Positions 27,754 to 36,034 of a stretch of DNA of 64,000 bases are shown here, in pieces. The DNA comes from Luteirhabdus salina (lineage in GTDB: Bacteria; Bacteroidota; Bacteroidia; Flavobacteriales; Flavobacteriaceae). The number at the start of each line of letters is the position of its first letter. Position 1 is the stretch's first letter. The translations under genes and the position numbers were made by a program. The notes below the pieces were generated by a model. It worked only from the letters and a program-made list of their open reading frames with translations. It ran no database searches and was not told the origin of the DNA. Location of the stretch: contig JALAHT010000004.1 of the NCBI GenBank assembly GCA_025384855.1, positions 1 through 64,000 of the forward strand, read 5' to 3'.

Positions 27754-28947
27754 GCTGAAATAAGCGATAGCAGCTTGCATTTCAGTGAACAAACAACAAA
27801 TAAGTATACCATCATACCACGTAGCGACATATATCTTTCCTTGGGAAGTAACCTCGGAAACCGTTTTGAGCACCTTCAAAAAGCTATCGATTCTTTATTT
27901 GAGGAAGTAGGGGGTATCCGGAAGATTTCGGCCGTGTACGAAACGCCCGCTTTAGGCTTTGAAGGCGATCCATTTTTGAATTGTGCCGTATGGATGCAAA
28001 CCGTTTTGGAGCCAGAAGCGGTACTTGCAAAGATTCTTCAGATTGAAAAGCGCATGGGTCGCGACCGAAAGGCCACGGAGGGGTATTCCTCCCGTCCTAT
28101 CGACATCGATATTCTGTTGATTGAAGAGGAGGTTATTACGTCAAAAACGCTCACCGTCCCACATCCTGAAATCCAAAATAGAAAGTTTGTGCTGCAGCCG
28201 CTGGCCGAATTGGATTCGCAGTTGAAGCATCCCGTTTTTCAAAAGAAAATAGTGAAGCTATTGGCCGAAACAGCGGATACATCTGTACTTGAAAAGCAAG
28301 GGAAGTGGTTGCGAAATCCAAACCGCGACTACGATTTGGGGAAATTAAGCTATGTCGCCATTGAGGGAAATATCGGAGCTGGAAAAACGAGTTTGGCCAC
28401 ACAGATTTCCAACGATTTTAATGCGAAGTTGATCTTGGAGCGCTTTAAGGATAATCCGTTTTTGCCAAAGTTCTATGAAGATCCGGAACGGTACTCTTTT
28501 CCGCTGGAAATGTCGTTCTTAGCCGATCGCTATCAGCAGTTATTGGACGATATCAAACAATTCGATTTGTTTCAGGAAGTAGTGGTAGCTGACTACGATG
28601 CTTACAAGTCGCTTATTTTTGCAAAGGTCACGTTGGCAGAGGAAGAATACGAATTGTACAAAAAACTGTTTCACTTAATGCACAAGGAGCTTCCAAAGCC
28701 CGATGTGTACGTGTACCTGTACCAGAACACAGAGCGCTTGCTTGAAAACATCAAGAAACGAGGCCGTGAATACGAACAAAGTATCGAAGCAGAATATCTT
28801 CAGAAGATAAACCAAGGCTATTTAGAGTTCATCAAAAACCAACACAACCATACCATTAAGATTATCGATATCTCCGAATTGGATTTTGTGGAAAATCGAA
28901 AAGACTATTTGAAAGTTTTGAAGCAGATTTTGAATAGTGAACAGTGA
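27733..28947 (+). CDS. folK: Fusion of HPPK (FolK) and deoxynucleoside kinase
   Basis: This 404-residue protein has two enzymes. Residues about 33-180 are 6-hydroxymethyl-dihydropterin pyrophosphokinase of the folate pathway (YLSLGSNLGNR, ETPALGFEGDPFLN, SRPIDIDILL, VPHPEIQNRKFVLQPL). Residues about 205-404 are a deoxynucleoside kinase of the dCK/dGK type with P-loop GNIGAGKTS (about 212) and the RGREYEQ lid. Such fusions are known in Flavobacteriia. The first 32 residues look unlike either domain and the start lies in a hairpin, so translation may begin later (for example TTG 27775). Confidence 0.9.
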   Translation: MYMRLFYAEISDSSLHFSEQTTNKYTIIPRSDIYLSLGSNLGNRFEHLQKAIDSLFEEVGGIRKISAVYETPALGFEGDPFLNCAVWMQTVLEPEAVLAKILQIEKRMGRDRKATEGYSSRPIDIDILLIEEEVITSKTLTVPHPEIQNRKFVLQPLAELDSQLKHPVFQKKIVKLLAETADTSVLEKQGKWLRNPNRDYDLGKLSYVAIEGNIGAGKTSLATQISNDFNAKLILERFKDNPFLPKFYEDPERYSFPLEMSFLADRYQQLLDDIKQFDLFQEVVVADYDAYKSLIFAKVTLAEEEYELYKKLFHLMHKELPKPDVYVYLYQNTERLLENIKKRGREYEQSIEAEYLQKINQGYLEFIKNQHNHTIKIIDISELDFVENRKDYLKVLKQILNSEQ

Positions 28948-28983
28948 ACCGTTAGCGGATACTATGGTTTGCACTTTATCTCT

Positions 28984-29018
28984 TACCCTGAGCTGTCACC
29001 CTGAGCCTGTCGAAGGGC
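28984..29018. repeat. Dispersed intergenic repeat of the CCTGAGCCTGTCGAAGGG type
   Basis: TACCCTGAGCTGTCACCCTGAG followed by CCTGTCGAAGGGC lies in the gap between two convergent genes. I recognise this unit as a repeat that recurs between genes in many bacterial genomes, Bacteroidota among them. Only one full unit and part of a second are here. Confidence 0.55.
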
Positions 29019-29037
29019 ATTCTGCATTCTGAATTGG

Positions 29038-29574
29038 TCACCTTTTCATCTTACTAAAGAAATCCCATACCACCACGCCAACGCTTACCGAGATGTTTAG
29101 GGAATGCTTGGTGCCATATTGTGGAATTTCCAAAACTGTGTCGCTAGCAGAAACCACCTCTTGTTGTACGCCTTTTACTTCGTTACCAAAAACCAACGCA
29201 TAGGTCATTTCGGGCTGTAATGAAAAATCATCTAATGAAATAGCCCCTTCAGCTTGTTCAATAGCCGTTACGAAAACACCTTCCCCTTGAAGTTTTGAAA
29301 CGGCATCGAGGACGTTTTCGACATATTCCCATTCCACACTTTCGGTAGCACCGAGAGCCGTTTTTTGAATGTCTTTATGAGGCGGTTTTGCCGTGATGCC
29401 ACAGAGATAAATCTTTTTAATGGCAAAGGCATCGGCCGTTCGAAAAACTGAGCCAATGTTGTTAAGGCTTCTGATATTGTCGAGAATAAGGATTAGGGGT
29501 GTCTTTTTCGTTTCCTTAAATTCCTCCGGCGTAAGGCGGTCTAGTTCGCTATTCTTTAGTTTTCTGTACTTCAT
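29038..29574 (-). CDS. SpoU/TrmH family RNA 2'-O-methyltransferase
   Basis: This 178-residue protein has the three SPOUT motifs: LDNIRSLNNIGSVFRTADAF (about 31-50), YALVFGNEVKG (about 130) and LEIPQYGTKHSLNISVSVGV (about 152-171), which form the knotted SAM site. It methylates a ribose 2'-OH in tRNA or rRNA; the exact target is not clear because it lacks the extra N-terminal domain of the 23S enzymes. Confidence 0.9.
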   Translation of the reverse strand: MKYRKLKNSELDRLTPEEFKETKKTPLILILDNIRSLNNIGSVFRTADAFAIKKIYLCGITAKPPHKDIQKTALGATESVEWEYVENVLDAVSKLQGEGVFVTAIEQAEGAISLDDFSLQPEMTYALVFGNEVKGVQQEVVSASDTVLEIPQYGTKHSLNISVSVGVVVWDFFSKMKR

Positions 29575-29745
29575 ACTTACCGCAAAAGTATCGATTTGAA
29601 GCGTTTTTGAAGTATAGATTTAGAAGGTTTTAGGATTCTGTCAGTTTGTGATACAAAGTGTGAAAAACTTTCGATAACTCTACTATTTTTGGTTTCGAAA
29701 ACAAAGGGGATCTTGTTATTTTAGCACTTCTGAAGATGTGAAGTT

Positions 29746-32379
29746 ATGGCGAAGAAAGTAACCCCTTTAATGAAGCAGTACAACAGCATTAAGGCGAAAT
29801 ATCCTGATGCCTTGTTGCTCTTTCGTGTGGGAGATTTCTATGAAACGTTTGGTGAAGATGCTGTTCGAGCCGCCAAGATTCTGAACATTACGCTTACCGC
29901 ACGAAATAATGGGGGCGATCAAACTGAATTGGCGGGATTTCCGCATCATTCGCTGCATACCTATTTGCCTAAATTGGTCATGGCAGGTTGCCGGGTAGCC
30001 ATTTGCGATCAGTTGGAAGATCCGAAACAGACCAAAAAAATCGTAAAAAGAGGCGTTACCGAACTTGTTACCCCTGGTGTTGCCTTAAACGATGATATCC
30101 TTCAATCAAAATCGAATAACTTTTTGGCAACCGTTCACTTTGGTGCTTCTAAAAGTTCGTCGTCGCAGAAAATAGGGGTCGCTTTTTTAGATGTTTCTAC
30201 AGGTGAATTCTTAACGGCTGAAGGGAATGCCGAGTACGTCGATAAACTGCTGCAAAACTTCAATCCTTCTGAAGTTTTGTTCAGTAAACAAAAGCGAAAA
30301 CGCTTTGCCGAAACCTACGGACAAGATTATCATACGTTTCATTTGGAGGAATGGGTGTTCCAAACCGATTATGCAACCGAAACCCTTCAAAAGCATTTCG
30401 ATGTTCAGAATTTAAAAGGATTTGGTATCGATCATTTGGAAGAAGGGATTGTCGCTGCTGGTGCCGCACTTCATTATTTAAGTGAGACACGGCATGATCA
30501 GCTTCAACATATTTCGAAGATTTCACGAATAGCGGAAGAGGAATATGTCTGGATGGACCGTTTCACCATTCGAAATTTAGAGCTGTATCATTCTTCACAG
30601 GAAAATGCGGTCACGCTCCTGGATGTTATCGACCAAACCATTTCACCCATGGGCGGTCGCTTATTAAAGCGTTGGTTAGCGCTTCCGCTGAAAAATCCAC
30701 AACGTATTCGAGAGCGCCACGAAGTAGTAGAATATCTGCTGAATAATGATTCTGAAGTACAAACGCTTCAACAGCATATCAAAAAGATAAACGATCTGGA
30801 GCGCCTCATTTCCAAAACTGCTACTGGGAAAATAAATCCGCGAGAGGTCGTTCAATTAAAAAATTCACTGGAAGCCATTATCCCGATAAAAGGGTTGGCC
30901 TCTAATGCAAAAAATGAAGCCTTGCAAGTAATAGGCGATAGACTTCATTTATGTGAAAAACTGCGGTCGAAGATCAAGGAAACGCTTTTTGAAGAAGCGC
31001 CCGTGAATGCTGCCAAAGGAAAAGTGATTGCCGATGGTTTTTCCAAAGAATTGGATGAATTGCGAAATATCGCTTCGGGTGGAAAGGAATATTTGGATGA
31101 TATGTTGGCGCGAGAAAGTGAACGGACCGGTATTACCTCATTAAAAATCGCTTCCAATAATGTGTTTGGGTACTATATTGAAGTGCGCAATACGCACAAG
31201 GATAAGGTTCCTGAAGAGTGGGTGCGAAAACAAACCTTGGTTAGCGCCGAACGATATATTACGGAGGAGCTTAAGGAATATGAAGCGAAAATCTTAGGTG
31301 CCGAGGAAAAGATAAGTGTGCTGGAACAGGAGCTATTTGGGAAGTTAGTGCAATGGATGCTTCAGTTTATCGGAATTGTACAACAAAATGCGGCATTGAT
31401 TGCTCAGTTGGACTGTCTAACTTCTTTCGCCGTTCAGGCGAAGCAAAGTAATTATGTTCGTCCGAACTTAGACGATTCCTTCGATTTGGACATAAAAGAA
31501 GGACGTCACCCAGTGATTGAGCAACAGCTGCCACCAGACAATCCATTTATAGCAAACGACGTGTTTCTCGATCGGGAAAATCAGCAGCTCATTATGATTA
31601 CCGGTCCCAATATGAGTGGTAAATCGGCCATTCTTCGTCAGACGGCCCTTATTGTCCTGTTGGCTCAAATGGGAAGTTTTGTTCCTGCTGGGGAAGTACG
31701 AATGGGCTATGTCGATAAGATTTTTACCCGTGTTGGCGCCAGCGATAATATATCGATGGGGGAAAGTACGTTTATGGTCGAAATGAACGAGACTGCCAGT
31801 ATTCTCAATAACATTTCGGATAGGAGTTTGGTGCTATTGGACGAAATTGGCCGCGGTACGAGTACTTACGATGGTATTAGCATCGCTTGGGCGATTAGTG
31901 AATACCTACATGAACATCCGGCGCGACCAAAAACGTTGTTTGCTACGCACTATCACGAACTGAATGAAATGACAGAAACCTTTGACCGCATCAAGAATTG
32001 TAATGTTTCGGTAAAGGAATTGAAGGATACCGTTTTGTTTCTTCGAAAATTGGTTCCAGGAGGTTCGCACCATAGTTTTGGAATTCATGTAGCGAAAATG
32101 GCAGGGATGCCACAAGCTGTCATTCAGCGAAGTAACAAAATATTGAAGCGGTTAGAGAAGAATCATTCCTCAAAGGAATTGGACGATACCATGAAGGAAT
32201 TGTCGAAGGAGGAATTGCAATTAAGCTTTTTTAAATTAGATGACCCATTGTTGGAAGAGCTTCGCGATGATATTTTGGATATCGACATCGATACGCTAAC
32301 TCCCGTTGAGGCTCTTATGAAGCTTAATGAAATTAAGCGGATGCTTCAACGAAAGGCAACTATGAGCGCAAAGAAGTAG
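29746..32379 (+). CDS. mutS: DNA mismatch repair protein MutS
   Basis: This 877-residue protein recognises mispaired bases and triggers repair. It has the mismatch-reading FYE motif (31-33, in [10 protein letters not shown]), connector, clamp and lever domains, and a C-terminal ATPase with Walker [10 protein letters not shown] (about 619), [11 protein letters not shown] and Walker [14 protein letters not shown]. It is the last ordinary host gene before the tRNA region. A TATTTTTG box at 29684-29691 may be its -7 element. Confidence 0.96.
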   Translation: MAKKVTPLMKQYNSIKAKYPDALLLFRVGDFYETFGEDAVRAAKILNITLTARNNGGDQTELAGFPHHSLHTYLPKLVMAGCRVAICDQLEDPKQTKKIVKRGVTELVTPGVALNDDILQSKSNNFLATVHFGASKSSSSQKIGVAFLDVSTGEFLTAEGNAEYVDKLLQNFNPSEVLFSKQKRKRFAETYGQDYHTFHLEEWVFQTDYATETLQKHFDVQNLKGFGIDHLEEGIVAAGAALHYLSETRHDQLQHISKISRIAEEEYVWMDRFTIRNLELYHSSQENAVTLLDVIDQTISPMGGRLLKRWLALPLKNPQRIRERHEVVEYLLNNDSEVQTLQQHIKKINDLERLISKTATGKINPREVVQLKNSLEAIIPIKGLASNAKNEALQVIGDRLHLCEKLRSKIKETLFEEAPVNAAKGKVIADGFSKELDELRNIASGGKEYLDDMLARESERTGITSLKIASNNVFGYYIEVRNTHKDKVPEEWVRKQTLVSAERYITEELKEYEAKILGAEEKISVLEQELFGKLVQWMLQFIGIVQQNAALIAQLDCLTSFAVQAKQSNYVRPNLDDSFDLDIKEGRHPVIEQQLPPDNPFIANDVFLDRENQQLIMITGPNMSGKSAILRQTALIVLLAQMGSFVPAGEVRMGYVDKIFTRVGASDNISMGESTFMVEMNETASILNNISDRSLVLLDEIGRGTSTYDGISIAWAISEYLHEHPARPKTLFATHYHELNEMTETFDRIKNCNVSVKELKDTVLFLRKLVPGGSHHSFGIHVAKMAGMPQAVIQRSNKILKRLEKNHSSKELDDTMKELSKEELQLSFFKLDDPLLEELRDDILDIDIDTLTPVEALMKLNEIKRMLQRKATMSAKK

Positions 32380-32427
32380 CGCGCTTTTGCATGGTAGGAT
32401 TTGCCACTAAAAAATTAAATTTTCTCT

Positions 32428-32457
32428 TTTGCATTTCTGTTAATTGTTATAAATTTG
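32428..32457 (+). promoter_or_regulatory. Promoter of the tRNA-Gly region
   Basis: TTTG at 32428-32431 and TAAATTTG at 32450-32457 are spaced by 18 bases and match the Bacteroidota -33/-7 pattern. The transcript would run through a partial tRNA copy and then the complete tRNA-Gly. Apart from this promoter and the partial copy, I see nothing in 32380-32587. Confidence 0.6.
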
Positions 32458-32495
32458 CGTCCGCTAGTTTAGCGATGTTCTTTAACATTAATTAT

Positions 32496-32510
32496 GCGAA
32501 AATAGCTCAG
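32496..32510 (+). repeat. Partial 5' copy of tRNA-Gly
   Basis: TATGCGAAAATAGCTCAG at 32493-32510 repeats exactly the start and three bases upstream of the complete tRNA-Gly at 32585-32602. After the D-stem the sequence is unrelated, so this is a remnant, not a gene. Confidence 0.75.
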
Positions 32511-32587
32511 CATTGCATCCGACGAGGAGCAATTGCGACGAGAGGAATGCAAGGCGTTACCTTGCCATTCATTTTATTTTCAACTAT

Positions 32588-32660
32588 GCGAAAATAGCTC
32601 AGTTGGTAGAGCGCCACCTTGCCAAGGTGGAGGTCGCGGGTTCGAATCCCGTTTTTCGCT
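32588..32660 (+). tRNA. tRNA-Gly (anticodon GCC)
   Basis: A complete 73-base cloverleaf: acceptor GCGAAAA/TTTTCGC with discriminator T, D-stem GCTC/GAGC, anticodon stem CCACC/GGTGG with loop TTGCCAA, and a T-arm with loop TTCGAAT. CCA is not encoded. Broken copies of its two ends lie on either side. Confidence 0.95.
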
Positions 32661-32715
32661 CAAGTGAGTTCTGAGAAATGTATGTTATCGATTCGATACG
32701 TTCAGGCTAGCGACC

Positions 32716-32766
32716 GAGGTCGCGCCTGTCTGCCGGCAGGCAGGGGTTCGAATCCCGTTTTTCGCT
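32716..32766 (+). pseudogene. tRNA-Gly 3' fragment split by a 20-bp palindrome
   Basis: GAGGTCGCG (32716-32724) and GGTTCGAATCCCG onward (32745-32766) are identical to the variable loop, T-arm and 3' acceptor of the tRNA-Gly, and the four bases beyond (CAAG) match as well. Between them, with no base lost, lies CCTGTCTGCCGGCAGGCAGG (32725-32744). The 5' half of the tRNA is missing. Confidence 0.8.
32725..32744. repeat. REP-like 20-bp palindrome inserted in a tRNA remnant
   Basis: The two 10-base arms of CCTGTCTGCC/GGCAGGCAGG are complementary except for one T-G position. GC-rich palindromes of this kind are found as scattered short repeats in Bacteroidota. Confidence 0.65.
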
Positions 32767-32774
32767 CAAGAGAT

Positions 32775-32803
32775 GAAGCCGATAGGATATCGGCTTTTTT
32801 TTT
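32775..32803 (+). terminator. Terminator between tRNA-Gly and tRNA-Leu
   Basis: AAGCCGATA pairs with TATCGGCTT and is followed by nine T in all. It ends only 15 bases before tRNA-Leu, leaving almost no room for a separate promoter. Confidence 0.8.
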
Positions 32804-32817
32804 CGAAAGTCCAAGTT

Positions 32818-32903
32818 GCTGAAGTGGTGGAATTGGTAGACACGTTGGACTTAAAATCCAATGGCCAGAAATGGCCGTGCGGGTTCAAGTCCCGCCTTCA
32901 GTA
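32818..32903 (+). tRNA. tRNA-Leu (anticodon TAA), probable prophage attachment site
   Basis: An 86-base cloverleaf with a long variable arm (TGGCCAGAAATGGCCG), as in class II tRNAs. The acceptor is GCTGAAG/CTTCAGT with discriminator A, the anticodon stem TTGGA/TCCAA has loop CTTAAAA, and the T-loop is TTCAAGT. An integrase gene lies directly downstream, so the tRNA 3' end is the likely left attachment site. Confidence 0.95.
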
Positions 32904-32906
32904 CTC

Positions 32907-32933
32907 AAAAACCCCTGTAATATCAGGGGTTTT
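32907..32933 (+). terminator. Terminator after tRNA-Leu
   Basis: AAAACCCCTG/CAGGGGTTTT around TAATAT follows the tRNA by 3 bases. It separates the tRNA from the integrase gene and may lie at the host/prophage joint. Confidence 0.75.
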
Positions 32934-32986
32934 AATGTTTTTAGGGAAGCTTCCAAAAATTATAAAATGGAAGAAAAACACCAAAG

Positions 32987-33010
32987 CCACCCTATAAACC
33001 ACCCTATAAA
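32987..33010 (+). repeat. Tandem 12-bp direct repeat before the integrase
   Basis: CCACCCTATAAA occurs twice with no gap (32987-32998 and 32999-33010), 14 bases before the preferred integrase start. Its place between tRNA and integrase suggests arm-type binding sites for the recombinase or an excision factor; this is inference. Confidence 0.5.
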
Positions 33011-33023
33011 AATTGAAGTTTCT

Positions 33024-34256
33024 ATGGCCAAGAAACGATATAGCGACCCAAAGCTTCACATTCCAAAGGTGAATGGTAGGCCTTCCGTTGCCACCGGAAA
33101 GATTTGGTACGTTTCATTTTATTGGCGTACAGATCCTGATGGGCCTTTGGATAAAAAGTTTTCTTTCTACAAGAATATCAATCGGCTGGAAACGGCAAAG
33201 GAACGAAGAGCTGCCGGCAAAGCTTTAGCAAATGCATACCGCACCGCTCTCGAAAGGGGATGGAATCCCCAAACTAAAACAGCAGTACTTAAAGGTAAGA
33301 GGTTTGACCAACCCATGACCATTCAGAATTCTTTCAGAAAGGCTTTCGAGATCAAAAAGAAAACCAAGAAGCAGCCAACGATCGATAGCTACGAATTTCA
33401 CATGAATCGGTTTTTGGGGTGGTGCAAAAAAAACGGATATCTAGGGATGGAGGCTCATAAATTCTCAATAGACCATTTCTACGAATACATGGACTACGTT
33501 CGATTTGAATATACGAGTGAAAAAACAGGGAAACCGTTGAGCGGTACTTCCGTGAACAACCACATTCGAAACCTATCGGCTTTTTTTACTACTTTGAAGA
33601 ATGAGCGTATCATAAACGTGAATTTCTTAAAAGGTATTCCAAAAGTTGATGAAGACCCCGTAAACAACAGAGCCTTTACAGTTGATGATATCAAGAAAAT
33701 AAAGGCTAGGCTGGAAAAGGAAGACCCATACCTTATTTATTTTATCAGCTTTATGCTTTATCCGTTGCTTCGTCCACGCGAGATTTGTAGATTGAAGGTG
33801 AAGGATATTGATTTGGGTAGCGGAACGCTCAGTGTTGAAACAAAAACCGAAAGCCTTAGTACAAGAAGGATCATCCAAAAACTAAAACCGGTTATCGATA
33901 AATTGCAGATTTTAGATCAACCTGGGGATTACCACCTTTTTTCGAATATAGATAGACCAAAGCCTTGGAGCGATGCAAAATTAAAAAGCAGGGTAGACCA
34001 TTTCGGGGAACGGTTTCGAAAGGTGAAGAATAAAATGGGATATGGTCGCGAATATTCGCTATACAGTTTCAGACATACCGCTATTATGGACCTTTACCAT
34101 AGCTTTCAGAAGAAGGGAATGGGAGACCAAGAGATTTTGTTTAAGCTAATGCCTATAACCCAGCACAAAAGCGTAGCAGGGCTTAAAAACTACCTTCGGC
34201 AACATCTTAGAACGCTGCCACCAGACCATAGCGATATCTATACCATAGATTTTTAG
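33024..34256 (+). CDS. Prophage tyrosine integrase
   Basis: This 410-residue protein runs from ATG 33024 (an in-frame ATG at 32967 would add 19 residues but would place the tandem repeat inside the gene). It has an N-terminal arm-binding region, a core-binding helical domain (about 100-210) and a catalytic domain with the box I Arg in LRPREICRLK, box II YSFRHTA, and a terminal Tyr in LKNYLRQHL. The first box II position is Tyr where most relatives have His, and the usual GH is QH. It should insert and excise the prophage at tRNA-Leu. Its stop overlaps the stop of the convergent tail gene. Confidence 0.9.
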   Translation: MAKKRYSDPKLHIPKVNGRPSVATGKIWYVSFYWRTDPDGPLDKKFSFYKNINRLETAKERRAAGKALANAYRTALERGWNPQTKTAVLKGKRFDQPMTIQNSFRKAFEIKKKTKKQPTIDSYEFHMNRFLGWCKKNGYLGMEAHKFSIDHFYEYMDYVRFEYTSEKTGKPLSGTSVNNHIRNLSAFFTTLKNERIINVNFLKGIPKVDEDPVNNRAFTVDDIKKIKARLEKEDPYLIYFISFMLYPLLRPREICRLKVKDIDLGSGTLSVETKTESLSTRRIIQKLKPVIDKLQILDQPGDYHLFSNIDRPKPWSDAKLKSRVDHFGERFRKVKNKMGYGREYSLYSFRHTAIMDLYHSFQKKGMGDQEILFKLMPITQHKSVAGLKNYLRQHLRTLPPDHSDIYTIDF

Positions 34257-36034
34257 AATGTCTCGCTTTCTATGTCTACGCTCATTGTGGTTTCGCTAAG
34301 GTATTTTTTCTTAACCTCTTTTAATAAATGCGATTCATGGTATTTGTGGCTTCTAGCCTTTACGGAAATTTCCTCAAACACCGAGCATTCGAAGTTTTCT
34401 TTGTAAGAATAGCTGTTTACCCGGAAGTTCAACCAGTTTTCCCAAAAGTTTTTGAATACTTTTTGAAGTGAAAAATCGGTAGCAATGGATGGATTGCATA
34501 TAGGAACCCCATTCACGGGACCATCGTAAAGGCAAAAAGATAGCGAATCTTCATCTTCTGGAGCAACGGCGGTAACAACTCCCCTGTTTCCCTCTACAAT
34601 TGCTGGCCATGCCTTCATCTCGATCTTTTGTTCCTCTACGCTTTTATCCGATAGGTCTGTAAAAATCTGTCCATCCTTATTATAAAAAACTTTATCGCCA
34701 TTCGCATATTCCAATTTATATAAACGGTTGTTGTTATTGCTGTATTTTGGGTCTGGTATTTCCAGGTGCGAATGGTCCACTACCGGTTTTTGAAAAACGG
34801 AATCCTTCAAGAAACTTATAATAGCTAAATTTTCTTCAACGTTTATTTCAACGTTCCACCAATTCTTAATGGCTGCCATAAACTCGCCGAAGGTCATGTC
34901 CGGCATAAAATCAGAAAGCGTAAATACATTGGGAAACACATTCAATTGACCTCCTGAAAACTGTATCTCGAAATTATTGTACTCAGAAATGTTTACATCT
35001 CCGTATGGTAGTTTTAAAACTGTAACAATAGGGTCGGAAACGTTTGCGGCTTCCACAATAATATCCAACTTTTCATCTAAATCTACGCGATTATTATAGG
35101 AAATGAATTCCTGAATTAATTCCCTATCGCCGCTGAGGGCATCTTCACGGAAAAACTGTAATATGAAAGTGCTGGCCAACGAAGGTGGAAGGTTTATCTT
35201 ATATGTAATATTATAGGTACCTTCTTCCTGCGGAGTGAATGAGTTTTCGTAAACATTGAATTGGTTGCCTCCGCTAAGTATTGCTGAAGTACGGTATGAA
35301 AATGAAAACTGCTGGTATTGGTTTCCATCGAAAAGTTCCAAATACTCGTTTGGAATGTATAGCAGTTTCTGAATCGTTGGATGGTTGAATATTTCACCAA
35401 CTGCTTTTATTCCTGCTGCCTTATAACCAACTTTTATTATTTCAAGAAAATAGGGCATTGGCACCATTACGTTCTTATTGAGATAAACATCCTCATCGCC
35501 CGTATCGTCAATTTCATTTTCTACAAACGCTCCATCCTTCCAATGGTTTACAAATCCCTCAAAATATTCGTAACCACTATCGCCGTCGATGGAAGGCTTG
35601 TACACCATGGGAAAATTATACCCGGTTGCGGGCCATGATTGAGAAATTTTCTGCTCTGCCAAGTCTGCTAAATTTTGGGTAAGCTGTATTGGCCAAGGTA
35701 AATCCTTTAGCGCCACATTATAAACAGGCAGTTCGGCATCGCCATAGGTTAGGGTACATTCTATGGTGTTTTTTACAATATCTCCGAGGTAGAGCACTGC
35801 CCTAAACTGCCTGTCTGGCACACAAAGTAGGCAAGAAATGCGAGTATTTATGTTTCGGATATTCTGTAAAGTAGGAAGGTCAAGCTTTTCCAATATTTCT
35901 TCATCAGCTTCAATAGTGAAGGGTAGCGAATAGTTTTTGTTTACGCTATCGGTAAAGATGTCGTTCTTTTCTGTTAACGAAACACCATTGGCGCTTAGGT
36001 CTATCCTGAACTTTTCATTTTGGATATAGATCAT
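34253..36034 (-). CDS. Prophage distal tail protein, function unknown
   Basis: This 593-residue protein is soluble and beta-rich, with no signal peptide. I do not recognise a named family. The opening (IDLSANGVSLTEKNDIFTD) suggests a tail-associated structural protein. It is the last gene of the tape-measure block, overlapping the BACON-like gene by 4 bases, the position usually held by distal tail or tip proteins. Its end meets the integrase gene tail to tail with a 4-base overlap and no terminator between them. Confidence 0.65.
   Translation of the reverse strand: MIYIQNEKFRIDLSANGVSLTEKNDIFTDSVNKNYSLPFTIEADEEILEKLDLPTLQNIRNINTRISCLLCVPDRQFRAVLYLGDIVKNTIECTLTYGDAELPVYNVALKDLPWPIQLTQNLADLAEQKISQSWPATGYNFPMVYKPSIDGDSGYEYFEGFVNHWKDGAFVENEIDDTGDEDVYLNKNVMVPMPYFLEIIKVGYKAAGIKAVGEIFNHPTIQKLLYIPNEYLELFDGNQYQQFSFSYRTSAILSGGNQFNVYENSFTPQEEGTYNITYKINLPPSLASTFILQFFREDALSGDRELIQEFISYNNRVDLDEKLDIIVEAANVSDPIVTVLKLPYGDVNISEYNNFEIQFSGGQLNVFPNVFTLSDFMPDMTFGEFMAAIKNWWNVEINVEENLAIISFLKDSVFQKPVVDHSHLEIPDPKYSNNNNRLYKLEYANGDKVFYNKDGQIFTDLSDKSVEEQKIEMKAWPAIVEGNRGVVTAVAPEDEDSLSFCLYDGPVNGVPICNPSIATDFSLQKVFKNFWENWLNFRVNSYSYKENFECSVFEEISVKARSHKYHESHLLKEVKKKYLSETTMSVDIESETF

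Noticed and set aside
32496-32587. A second functional tRNA-Gly
   Set aside because: Only the acceptor and half the D-arm match; no anticodon or T-arm follows.
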